A DNA stretch of 64,000 nucleotides from contig JAESIW010000200.1 of NCBI GenBank assembly GCA_016802295.1, positions 4,770,336 to 4,834,335 on the forward strand. The letters are read 5' to 3'. Every line of letters starts with the position of its first letter. Within the stretch, counting starts at the first letter, position 1. Source of the stretch: Brachionus rotundiformis (Eukaryota; Rotifera; Eurotatoria; Ploima; Brachionidae). Both the position numbers and the translations under genes were made by a program. Under the pieces are notes generated by a model. It made no database searches and was not told the DNA's origin. It was given only the letters and a program-made list of their open reading frames with translations. Positions 12,010-21,212 of the stretch are shown one piece after another.

Positions 12010-12610
12010 TAGTAAAATTGAAGTTCGTTGGTGTTGTTGTTCAGTGGTGTAGGTTGGAGATGGTTGATGTTGGGGTTATAATTTTATTGGAGTTGGAGAT
12101 GGTTTGTGTTGTTGTTCGTTGGTGTTGGAGTTGGACGTGGTTTGTGTTGTTGTTTGTTGATGTTGTTGTTCGTTGGTGTTGGAGTTGGACGTGGTTTGTG
12201 TTGTTGTTTGTTGATGTTGTTGTTCGTTGGTGTTGGAGTTGGAAGTGGTTTGTGTTGTTGTTCGTTGATGTTGTTGTTCAGTGGTGTGGGAGTTGGAGAT
12301 GGTTTGTGTTGTTGTTCGTTGATGTTGTTGTTCGTTGGTGTTGGAGTTGGAAGTGGTTTGTGTTGTTGTTCGTTCGTGTTGGAGTTGGAAGTGGTTGGTG
12401 TTGGGGTTACTCATTTTATTGAAGTTGGAGATGGTTGGTGTTGGAGTTACTAATTTTATTGGAGTTGGAGATGGTTGGTGTTGGGGTTACTAATTTTATT
12501 GGAGTTGGAGATGGTTGGTGTTGGAGTTGGAAGTGGTTTGTGTTGATGTTGTTGTTCGTTAGTGTTGTAGTTGTTGTTTGTTGGTGTTTTTGTTCGAAGG
12601 TTTTGGTGTT
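12010..12610. repeat. GT-rich minisatellite
   Basis: Tandem, imperfect units built from GTTGGTGTTGGAGTTGGA and TGGTTTGTGTTGTTGTTC, repeated many times with a higher-order period near 60 bases in the first half. Open frames here on both strands are low-complexity artefacts. The plus strand has many spaced GG doublets. The array lies just inside the right terminus of hAT copy A. Confidence 0.85.
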
Positions 12611-12699
12611 CGTTTCGATTGAAATCAAGTCAAAACTTTGACTTAAAATTTAGTGACTTTGACTTAAATCTGTGACTTAAAAACAAGTCTGGTAATATC

Positions 12700-14024
12700 T
12701 ATTGTTTTTAACTACTTATAGATATTTAGCCAGCTAAAAAATATTTATATATCTTTTCCATAAATATTAGAGCTTTTAAAAAATGAATTCCATCAAAAAT
12801 GTGTCAAAAAGCTTATTTTCTCTATATTTAGATTAAATGAACGCAAGATTATTGAATTTTATTGAATATTTTTTTTTAACCAGTCCGTTTAAAGTTTTAA
12901 TGAAAAAAATGATAGAATATTTGCTAATTGTGCTAATATAATGCAATTCATCAAATATATCAGGATCTCCAATTAATATCTACTATTATAAGCATTTGAT
13001 GTAAAATATCGACTATATATGTGAAAGACACTCCGAAATGTAAAAAAAATTCAATTAAACAATGAAATATCTTTTTTATCATTAATAATGTAATATTTTC
13101 GGTTTTTACTTGCTTATAGACAATTAGTCAGGTAAAAAATATTTTAATTTCAATTCCAGAATTATTAGAGCTTTTAAAATTAATGTATTGAATCAAAAAT
13201 GTGTCAAAAAGCTTCATTTCTTTATATATAGATTAAAAACAAACAAGATAAATGACTTATATTGAATAATTTTCCAATGCCTGTCCTTTAAAGTTTTAAT
13301 TAAAAAAAAATGATTGAAACATTACTCTTTGTATTAATATAATGCATTTTATCAAATATATCAGGATCTCTAATTTAAATCAACTTTTATAAGCCTTGTA
13401 TGTAAAAATATGGACTAAATATTGTAAAAGACACTCCAAATAGTTGTAAATGTTCAATTAAACAATGAATTATCTTCCTTTTCATTAATAATTTAATATT
13501 TTTGGTTTTAAGCTTTATATAGACATTTAGTCTGATAAAAATATTTTTATATCATTTCCAGAATTATTAGAACCGTTAAATAAATGAATTGCTTCAAAAA
13601 TCTGTCAAAAAGCTACGTTTCTTTATATTTAGATTAAAAACACACAAGATAAATGACTTATATTGAATAATTTTCTAATGCCTGTCCTTTAAAGTTTTAA
13701 TGAAAAAATGATTGAATCATTACTCATTGTATTAATACAATGCATTTTATCAAACATATCAAAATCTCACATTTCTATCAACTTTTATAAGCCTTGGATG
13801 TAAAAATATGGACTAATTATTGTAAAAGACGCTCCGAATAGTTGTAAATATTCAAATAAACAATGAAATGTCTTTTATATCGCTAAAAATGAAATCTTTT
13901 TGGTTTTAAGCTATATATAGACATCTAGTCTGATAAAAAATATTTTTATATCGTTTCAAGAATTATTAGAGATTTTAAATTAATGTATTCCATCAAAATT
14001 GTATCAAAAAGCTACTTTTCTTTA
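12700..14024 (+). repeat. ~400 bp-unit satellite array
   Basis: About three and a third tandem units, starting near 12700, 13090, 13490 and 13890. Each contains ATTAATAATGTAATAT near its start, then GTCAAAAAGCT, CCTGTCCTTTAAAGTTTTAA and TATATCAGGATCTC. The last unit stops at about 14024, where a large insertion begins, and satellite sequence resumes at 27255. A short piece also precedes hAT copy A (8385-8410). Confidence 0.85.
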
Positions 14025-14377
14025 AAGGACTCTACCGGATTTCTATTGAAAATGTGCCCCCTTTTTTTCTTGCTAAAATTTCTAAGAAATTAAGCAAATT
14101 TGGTCTTGTTTGATAGATTTTTTTTAGACTTTTTTATTTATTTTATTCTTTTGAAAAAAAAAATATAATAAATGTTTCCAAGTTGGTAAAAAAAAGAAAA
14201 AAAATCATAGCGAATCTAACATAACTTTTTGCATAAATATATTTAAAATGTAAAAAAAAAAGGGTGAATGAAAAATTTGAATTTTGCTTACATAATGGAA
14301 ACTGTATTTTAACCAGTCATTAATTTAAACATTTAATTTAAAAAATCTTTCAAATCTTTTCAAAAAAAATTGACGCA

Positions 14378-15071
14378 ATGGCTATAAGCTTTATGGAGTA
14401 TTTTAAAGCAATAAAAAATTCTAGCAAGACTTCTACAGTGACTTTTTCAGCAGCTTATACTGCGACGGTGGAACCAAGTCAACGTTTTGTTCAAATTCCT
14501 ACCAATTCTACGGTTGAAGTAGCAACAATTTCATCTCAAGTATTAAGTTTAGGTCATTAGATCTCAATTCATCTGAGCCAAGCAATTTTTTTTCAAGATG
14601 CGGTGTTCTTCTAGATCAAAACAAAGCAAAACTTGATTGTGACTTTCAAGTTTTAATAACTGATAATCTAATTTCTGTTATCATTGGTTTGCTAGTTTTA
14701 ATTGCTTTAATTTTAATTTTGTTGTTTTTTTTATGAGATTTGTTCAAAAAAAAAGAGGGAAGTAAGACGTAGGTATGATAATATTAAGGTAAATTAATTT
14801 GTCAAAAAGAATAAAATCGTCTTATATTTTATTTTTGAACATGAGTATGGTACACCAATTTATAAAAATGCTTATCGAGCGTGCAAAGATAAGCCATTTA
14901 AGGCATTTTATTGTTTTAAGAAAAATCAAATATATATAATTTTTTTTTTAGACTGAAGTTGATATAATGTTGGATGACTTGCCTGTAATCAGGATGAAAA
15001 AATCCGGTTCATCAGACACTATGTGTATTGACCCGTCGGCTTTGGAAAGTTTTGGAAAATCAAAATTTTAG
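14378..15071 (+). pseudogene. Single-pass membrane protein locus with frame breaks
   Basis: A start at 14378 opens 58 codons (MAISFMEYFKAIKN onward). The sense frame then shifts near 14550 to NSSEPSNFFSRCGVLL and a transmembrane helix LISVIIGLLVLIALILILLF. It shifts back at a T8 run near 14726 to a basic tail CSKKKREVRRRYDNIK, which ends at a donor-like GTAAAT. After a poly-T/AG acceptor near 14951, an in-phase exon encodes a 39-residue tail (TEVDIMLDDLPVIRMKKSG onward). The picture is a type I-like membrane protein with a basic juxtamembrane stretch. Two frame changes mean a pseudogene, unseen micro-introns or assembly errors. Family unknown. Confidence 0.4.
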
Positions 15072-15390
15072 AATTTTTTTTTATTAGTTAATTTTTTTTG
15101 TAAATATAAATGCCAAATTGTTGTATGCAATAGACCAGAAAGTTTTGTTATTAGAATTTTTTTTTAATAAGTTAGCGTTTGTGAGATTTAAATTAAATTG
15201 TAAAAAAAAGAATGTGTAAATATATTTTTTTTGGTATTGTTTATTTAAAATTAAAATAAATTAAATATAAACTTATAATTTTTTTTAATTTATTAATTTT
15301 TTAATTCAAAAAATAAAAAATTGCTGTAGTAGCATAGTTTGAATTACAAATAGTCAAAAGTGCTAATGCTGGTTCATCTTTTGTAAATAA

Positions 15391-15618
15391 CATGAACCTG
15401 ACACTATTCGCATCAAATTCGAAAAGTTTTCTTCGGCAAGCGGCATGAATTCTCAAGCTCTCGTAAATCAGACTACAGATCAACCATCCTTTAATTTACT
15501 GTCTAATTCATCAGGGTACAGCGGCTGTCATTCAAACCAGCCAAATTCTAACAAAAGCAGCAGTCATAATTCTGCGAATTCAGTGAATAATCTAATTTCA
15601 TTTCTACATCTAATTTAA
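15391..15618 (+). other. Ser/Asn-rich coding-like fragment
   Basis: A 75-codon frame reads HEPDTIRIKFEKFSSASG and then a Ser/Asn/Gln-rich stretch. It has no clear start and stops short of the Tigger insertion. Similar composition (ANSARQANSGTKSS) continues after the stop near 15650. It looks like a disordered segment of a larger protein, but a competing frame on the other strand is also open, so coding status is uncertain. Confidence 0.25.
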
Positions 15619-16033
15619 TCTCTATAGCTAAAACTTAGCGAATTCAGCTCGACAAGCTAATTCTGGAACAAAAAGCTCATTAAGTTAGTCAATTTTTTAA
15701 GCTTCAACAGCAAAAAACTATACAGTCATCTCTCTTTAAACCGAGTACACTTTTATCCGAAGTATTTGATATTCGGACATAAATGTGCGGGCTCGGAGCT
15801 CTTTACAATACCTTTACATGCTAAATACATTTATTAATTCGAATTTTTTGTTCGGTTAAATTCGACATTCGGACAAAAGTCTCGGGGTTAAAATTGGAAA
15901 AATACATAAAAAAATAAAAATTAATTCCTATATTCATGTAAAAATAAAAAAAATTTATATGAATGAAACATTTATGAGTGTTTGAAATATTTATTTTATT
16001 GTTCTTCTTTGTCTATTTTCTCCATGTTAAAAG

Positions 16034-17185
16034 ATGAAAAATTTTTCTTTATTAAATGATAAGCCAAAAAGTTCGAAAAATGAACTTGATATTCAAACCA
16101 AAACTGATATTTGTATGTATCAAAGAGATCATCCTAATATGAAAAATGTTGATATCATTCGTTATTATCTTAAAACTTACAATGTTCTAATTCCTTCGTC
16201 TACTATGAGTGATATTTTAAAAAACAAAGTAACTTACCTTAACAATGATTTTCAAAACAAATTTAGGATTAGAGCAGCACAATACCCTTGTCTTGAAGAA
16301 GCGCTTTATTTATGGTTCTCCGATAAACGCGGTTTTGGACTTCAGATAAGTGATGATATGTTAATTTCAAAAGCTAAAGATTATGGAGCGATGTTGTCTA
16401 TAGAAAATTTTAGCTATTCTGATGGCTGGTTAGCTAACTTCAAACAAAGACACAACATTTCTTTGAAAACTTTATTTGGCGAATCAGCTTCAGTTGATGT
16501 TTTAGACATAGCTAAAGGACGTGATGAACTTAAAAAAATTACATCAGGATATAGTTTAGATGATTTGTATAATTTTGACGAGACTGCTCTTTTTTATAAA
16601 CTTGAACCGAATAAAACATTATCTGATCATGCTGAGAATGGAAAGAAGAAGAACAAAGAGCGTATAACAATAGGGATATGCTGTAATGCCTCAGGCACAG
16701 ATAAACTTTTACCAATTACAATTGGAAAATTTAAAAGGCCACACTGCTTTAAACATTCTTTGTCTGGTCAAATTCTACCATATTATTACAACCGTACCGC
16801 ATGGATGACTTGTACCATTTTTGAAGACTTTTTGGAAAAATTTAACAGTCACATTAAGTTATCAAAACCTAATAGAATAGTTCTTTTGTTAATTGATAAC
16901 GCCTCTTCTCACAATACCCAAATTAAATTGAGTAACGTAACTGTTAAATATTTGCCACCAAATTGTACTTCAATTTTGCAACCATGTGACGCTGGCATCA
17001 TTTATTCATTCAAATCGCAATATCGTAAATTGTTAATTAAATCCTTTTTGAGTTCAATTGAGATGAACAATCAAAAAGTACTGCCAAATTTAAAAGATGC
17101 CTTGTATATGATTCGTAATGCTTGGAACAATGTAAGTCGGGACTGCATAACTAATTGTTGGCAAAAGTGTGACATTGTTGACTAA
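16034..17185 (+). pseudogene. Tigger/pogo transposase, HTH and DDE region (C-terminus displaced)
   Basis: 383 codons of pogo-type transposase. It has an N-terminal helix-turn-helix region, a CENP-B-type second DNA-binding domain (KQRHNISLKTLFGE near residue 145), and a DDE core with NFDETALFY (first Asp), LLIDNASSHN (second Asp) and SILQPCDAGIIYSFK (third Asp), as is usual for the pogo DDD triad. It ends NCWQKCDIVD at a stop, exactly where the viral block begins. The missing C-terminal segment is at 20412. This part is undamaged, so the interruption appears fairly recent. Confidence 0.88.
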
Positions 17186-17275
17186 TTATAATATACACCC
17201 TCTTTTTTAGGCGACCCCCCCCCGGTGACAACAAGAAACTTATCTTTAGGAGACAATTCCACGACATTTTTTTAG

Positions 17276-17285
17276 TATAAATAAA
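17276..17285 (+). promoter_or_regulatory. TATA box upstream of capsid-like gene
   Basis: TATAAATAAA lies 30 bases before the capsid start codon at 17315, suggesting a very short leader. Densovirus structural genes commonly use TATA promoters near the genome end. No other core element is obvious. Confidence 0.45.
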
Positions 17286-17314
17286 ACTAACTTAACAAAA
17301 AAACATAAATAAAA

Positions 17315-19072
17315 ATGGTATGGGATGCTGTTAAAAAGGCTGCCTGGAACACTTACAGGCAAATAACAGATTATTATTGGAAAAAATTAGAGTTTCAATT
17401 AAAAGATAAACCAAATTTTAAAACAGCAAATTCAATTAGAAGAGCAGCTTTTGCTGATTTGATAATTGACCTTTATAGAAATGACGAAAAAGCATTATGG
17501 ATGGTATTCCAAGACCCAAAGGTCAAAAAATATATTAAAATGGAAATGAGAGATATGACATATTCTTTTATTAATACATTAAGAGAAAAAGGAGCTAATG
17601 CAAGATTAATGTCTCTTATGGTACCTGAATATCAATTAGAAGAATATGATAAAACACATGATACAGCCTATGCTGTTCCAGCAAAATATTCTCAGGAATT
17701 AGAAATACCAAGTCTTGAAGACATGCAAACAGAATTTGAAGCTTATCAAGTATTTGTTAAAGAAAATTATGGACAAAGTTCAAAAGGAGACAAAAGACCT
17801 ATAAATAATAGTGACGATAGTGGAAATGAAACAGAAGTATCAAATACACCTAAAAAAATTAAGCCTACAGAAACAAGTACAAAACAACCAGAAAAAGATT
17901 TAAGTATTATAGAAGAAGAAAAAGAAGGTGATAAAACACAACCTATAATGGATGTTGATACAAGAGCTGGTGGAGCATCTAATCCTTCTGGTCATCATGG
18001 TACATTTCACGGAAATACTCATATTAATAAACTATGGGAAAAAAATCGATGGGAACGAGAATTTATTCATAGTGAAAATGAATTTTGTTTAACAAATTAT
18101 TGGGGCATGTCAACTTTTAATACTGATTTTTTGGATGACGACAAGCCTTTTTTATTCAACTATCAATTAAATCAAACTACAAAAACAGGATTAGTTACTT
18201 TTGATACTGGGTATAGTAATGCAGCTATGCAAGAACCATTTAATTCAAACTCATATTCGTCAGTAACAGATTTGGTATATGGAGTTCCTTTAAACTTTTA
18301 TGTTCGAAATTTTTTGGATTATAAAACATTAAACGCAGCTACTGGAAGATTAAGATATTATAATAGAATAGTCTTAGAATCAATTACTGTTGATGTAACT
18401 ATACATACAAAAGCAGGAGGTTTTAATACAAACGAATGGTATATCGCTAAAATATTACAAAGTCAGTCAGAAAGAAATATATGTAGAGCAGTAAGAAAAG
18501 AATTTACATGGATTCCTCGTTATTTAGTATTTAGAGATGCTGAAGGAGATTATACTTCAAATGGTCTTATAAAAAATAATCCTGAGTATGGTACACCTGG
18601 TGCTGAAGCAAAACCATCTTATAAATTAAGAAGTTTAAAACATAAAGATAAAACGGAAACAGTTGTGACAAATAAATTTTCATTTACAAGACAAGTTGCT
18701 TCAGGTGGACCTTATTTCCTAACTCCAAATAAATTATGGGATTTAAGAAATACTTCAATATCATCTTTAATTAATGAAATTGAAGGACAATCTGCTGATA
18801 ATACAGGCAACTTACAAAAATGGCCTGAATATTTAAACGTAATCATTGCACCTATAATGGCAGATATGATTATGTTTCCAACAGACCAAGGTGTTGCTAT
18901 AACACCAAATTTTCATACAGAATTTCATGTTAAGTGTACAGCAAAATGGTCAGCTAGAGATAATTCTACAGTACAAACAACTGTAGGAAATATGAGAGTT
19001 AAAGATGACCCTTTTTACTTAATGAATGAAAATTTAAAACAAGAAATTACACATCAAATTAATACCCACTGA
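17315..19072 (+). CDS. Capsid-like protein of an endogenous ambisense ssDNA virus
   Basis: One uninterrupted frame of 585 codons, long enough for a small ssDNA virus capsid protein. The N-terminal ~150 residues are helical and charged. At residues 115-119 the motif HDTAY resembles the catalytic HDxxY of parvovirus VP1 phospholipase A2, but the usual calcium-binding glycine loop is not seen. A lysine/glutamate-rich hinge (about 155-215) is followed by a glycine-containing segment and a beta-rich C-terminal half with many Trp, Tyr and Asn, as in jelly-roll capsids. Codon use is AT-rich like the host. It could be a different ssDNA-virus capsid. The intact frame is notable for an endogenous copy. 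Confidence 0.6.
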   Translation: MVWDAVKKAAWNTYRQITDYYWKKLEFQLKDKPNFKTANSIRRAAFADLIIDLYRNDEKALWMVFQDPKVKKYIKMEMRDMTYSFINTLREKGANARLMSLMVPEYQLEEYDKTHDTAYAVPAKYSQELEIPSLEDMQTEFEAYQVFVKENYGQSSKGDKRPINNSDDSGNETEVSNTPKKIKPTETSTKQPEKDLSIIEEEKEGDKTQPIMDVDTRAGGASNPSGHHGTFHGNTHINKLWEKNRWEREFIHSENEFCLTNYWGMSTFNTDFLDDDKPFLFNYQLNQTTKTGLVTFDTGYSNAAMQEPFNSNSYSSVTDLVYGVPLNFYVRNFLDYKTLNAATGRLRYYNRIVLESITVDVTIHTKAGGFNTNEWYIAKILQSQSERNICRAVRKEFTWIPRYLVFRDAEGDYTSNGLIKNNPEYGTPGAEAKPSYKLRSLKHKDKTETVVTNKFSFTRQVASGGPYFLTPNKLWDLRNTSISSLINEIEGQSADNTGNLQKWPEYLNVIIAPIMADMIMFPTDQGVAITPNFHTEFHVKCTAKWSARDNSTVQTTVGNMRVKDDPFYLMNENLKQEITHQINTH

Positions 19073-19193
19073 ACAGCCAAGTGGGTAGGCTAGATTTCCA
19101 AAAACCAAAAACACAAACAAAATAGAGCAATAAGAATGATCGCTTCCATTTGTAGTATGTTTCTACTTAATTCCTAACTGTAAATACGACACT

Positions 19194-19229
19194 GGTTATT
19201 GCTTTCCTGTGAATAGGAGAGCGATAACC
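19194..19229. terminator. Stem-loop between convergent viral genes
   Basis: GGTTATTGCTTTCC and GGAGAGCGATAACC pair as a 14 bp stem (12 perfect pairs plus two wobbles on the plus strand) around an 8 base loop, followed by TTTT. It sits between the stop of the capsid frame and the end of the helicase gene on the other strand. It is probably an RNA 3'-end or replication structure; its function is inferred from position. Confidence 0.55.
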
Positions 19230-19328
19230 TTTTGTCATATTTTGGGACTTTATTTTTTTTTTAATTATTTTAAAGATTAATAAAAGAATTAAATAAGTTT
19301 AATAGTTTATTTATTTAAAATAAAATAA

Positions 19329-20473
19329 TTAATTAAAATTTAAATCAGTATCTGATAATTCTGATTCAGTTCTTCTTCTTTTTATCACTAATTCCGGACG
19401 ATCAAATTCTTCATCCGGAAACAAATCAGTTAATTCAGTCTTCAACTCAAATGACGGTACGTCGTATACATATTCCTCCGGATTCTGTACCGGGTTTATT
19501 TCTATCAAATCGTCGCTAACATCTGATTGATATCCTTGAATATTTTCCATAATATTCGATATTTCTTGTTGATTTTTCTCTTGTTCTTCCAAGTAATCCA
19601 AAAACCTTTAAATTAAAAAATTAAATAAAGTTTATTATATTTAACTTACCTTGGCCAATTTGTGTGATTTATCACTTTCGCTGCTACAGTTCTAAACTCT
19701 TTTTTCCAAGGCTGAGATGTTCTTTGGAATAAATTCGCGTATTCCAATGAGTCCATATTATAAATGAGAAATCTTCTACTGAATTCTGTCTTAGCAGAAA
19801 TTGCTCGTTTTAAAACTTCGTAATCTATATATTCGTCCGGATTGAACGATATTAAGAATCTTTCAATAGAAAGATCAATATCTTCAACCGCGGACTTGTT
19901 TTTTGCTAAACGAACATGTAATTCGCTGCCACTCAGCTGCTCTTTAATAAAGCAGAGAGTGTCGTTGAGAGTAATTTTTTTAAGTAAGTTAACAAACTTA
20001 CATTCCTCGATGACGATCGAGGAGATTTGTGCTCGTGCGGCACTATCGTACTTTAACGCATCTTCTTTAACGAACTGAGTTCCGGGCCATACGTGATAGG
20101 ACCCGAAACTGTCCGCTAATATCTCACAGGTAGTCGACTTGTAAGTCGACGCTTTACCGGCTAAAAACAAAGCCGTACCTGTTTCTGCGCTATGCGACTC
20201 CATCTTGTTTCGGAGCTCGCGCAGGAATTTTAAATAAGTAACAAATGGAAGCATTTTTTTGAATTCACTTTTTGGAATAGGCAGGATACGGTCTTCTTCC
20301 TGCCTCTGCCTTTCAAGGGACATAAATCCCTCATAATCCCGCTTACTTAAGCGGAGGCTGACACAGTCCCGCTTCCAGGAATTCTGGCGCGGGTATTCTT
20401 CTGGAGAATGCTTGTCTGATAATGATATTATTGAGTTAGTTAAAAAGTCACCAGAAAATGAATCGGAAGACAA
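19329..20473 (-). CDS. SF3 helicase (Rep/NS1-like), truncated, one 44 nt intron
   Basis: Minus-strand exons run from about 20473 to 19650 and from 19605 to 19329, with a 44 nt GT-AG intron whose ends (CAAG/GTAAGT and TTTAAAG/G) keep the frame. Superfamily 3 helicase motifs appear in order: Walker A GKASTYKST, Walker B SSIVIEECKF, the B' region LSGSELHVRLAKNKS, and motif C FLISFNPDEY. The EEC after Walker B is characteristic of parvovirus NS1. In Walker A a Tyr stands where NS1 has Gly. The first ~20 codons are antisense of Tigger sequence, so the true N-terminus and nuclease domain are lost. Exon 2 encodes an acidic tail with an RRRTESE patch. The core is open and unbroken. Confidence 0.75.
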
Positions 20474-20690
20474 TGAAGAATTAGTGGTTGTTGAAGAGGA
20501 AATTCAGAAAGTTGACTATAATGAGGCGTTTGAAGGCTTTAAAAAGTTTTGTTTGTTTATGGAACAATCTGGTTTAATGAACAATACAGATGTTAATTCA
20601 ATAGCTTATTTTAAAACACGATTAAATGGTGTTAAGGCTTTAAGCCTTCAACAATCAACTCTTGATAATTATTTTTCTAAAAAAATTTGA
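20412..20690 (+). pseudogene. Tigger transposase C-terminal part (displaced)
   Basis: Frame reads DIIELVKKSPENE, an acidic linker, VDYNEAFEGFKKFCLFMEQ, TDVNSIAYFKTRLNG and ends QQSTLDNYFSKKI. This is the standard tail of Tigger/pogo transposases; the terminal QxxLxxYF is a PCNA-binding-like box. It has no start codon of its own (its first codon is TTG) and continues the protein broken at 17185. It lies 170 bases inside the right terminus. Confidence 0.85.
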
Positions 20691-20863
20691 TTAATTAAAT
20701 TGATTTTTATTCGTTAATTTTTGTATTCCAATTAAAAAACTTAATTTAGTAAATTTAAATAAATTATTTTTGTAAAATAAGCTTAATTTGATAATTCGAA
20801 TATTTTTATCCGAATAAGTTTTTCCCGGGCGATTTATGCTCGGATTAAAGAGAGAAGACTGTA

Positions 20864-21212
20864 ATAATTTAATAAAATTTTATAAATTGAATTAAAATAA
20901 CCTTTGGATGAGGGTTTTTAAGTTTTTAAGAGTAATTATTTTTAATTATTTGGGAATAAATTTTTTTAATTTTTTAAAATAAATTAAAAATGAACTAAAA
21001 GTGTTTTGTTTTAATTAATTTGTTAATTCAAAAAATAAAAGGTTGAGCTTGTATGATAATTAAAAGATAATTTTTGGCTTTCATCTAGTTTTGTTACACT
21101 TTGATCTAAATCATCAACGAATTTTGAATTACAATTTCCTCAGGAATTTCACTTAATAGTATATTTAGTTGTTTTGTTTGAATGAACACAAAATTAGGAT
21201 TGTTATGAAATT
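20864..21212. other. AT-rich interval, no gene seen
   Basis: Sequence right of Tigger, inside the Harbinger-like candidate. No long frame or repeat recognised. Confidence 0.5.

Larger units (their letters stand above)
8411..12691 (-). mobile_element. hAT-family DNA transposon, copy A, with 8 bp TSD
   Basis: Both ends are visible: CAGAGTTGTTTTTAAGTC at 8411 and, inverted, GACTTAAAAACAAGTCTG ending at 12691. The flanking 8 bases GTAATATC occur at 8403-8410 and again at 12692-12699, a perfect target-site duplication of the length hAT elements make. Subterminal AAGTCA/TGACTT repeats lie at both ends, as expected for transposase binding sites. The interior holds a broken transposase (minus strand), a GC-richer segment and a GT-rich minisatellite. 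It inserted into the ~400 bp satellite, whose sequence resumes on either side. Confidence 0.92.
17186..20404. mobile_element. Endogenous ambisense ssDNA-virus-like cassette (parvovirus-like)
   Basis: Two convergent genes, a capsid-like frame on the plus strand and an SF3-helicase frame on the minus strand, meet around a central hairpin. Such an ambisense layout is known in ambidensoviruses and bidnaviruses. The left edge is near the C-rich tract at 17213-17223; the right edge cuts into the helicase gene. Both edges abut halves of a Tigger transposase. The N-terminal replication nuclease is missing, so the copy is incomplete. Boundaries are uncertain by some tens of bases and no terminal hairpins are seen. 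Family assignment is by layout and helicase motifs only. Confidence 0.72.
15723..20861 (+). mobile_element. Tigger/pogo element with TA duplication, interrupted
   Basis: The left terminus CAGTCATCTCTCTTTAAACC and the inverted right terminus CAGTCTTCTCTCTTTAATCC match closely, and TA dinucleotides sit immediately outside (15721-15722 and 20862-20863). This is the canonical pogo/Tigger boundary. The transposase gene is split: the N-terminal and DDE parts lie at 16034-17185 and the C-terminus at 20412-20690. About 3.2 kb of ambisense virus-like sequence lies between. A typical intact Tigger would be roughly 1.9 kb, the size left when the inner block is subtracted. Confidence 0.93.

Noticed and set aside
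12076..12641. Several long open frames on both strands over the GT-rich array
   Set aside because: They are low-complexity translations of a minisatellite with no start context or domain.
15301..15483. Minus-strand 60-codon frame
   Set aside because: Competes with a Ser/Asn-rich plus frame over part of its length. Neither is convincing, and only the plus frame is listed, at low confidence.
17186..20420. Target-site duplication flanking the viral block
   Set aside because: A loose 13/20 match of AT-rich sequence across the two edges is no better than expected by chance.
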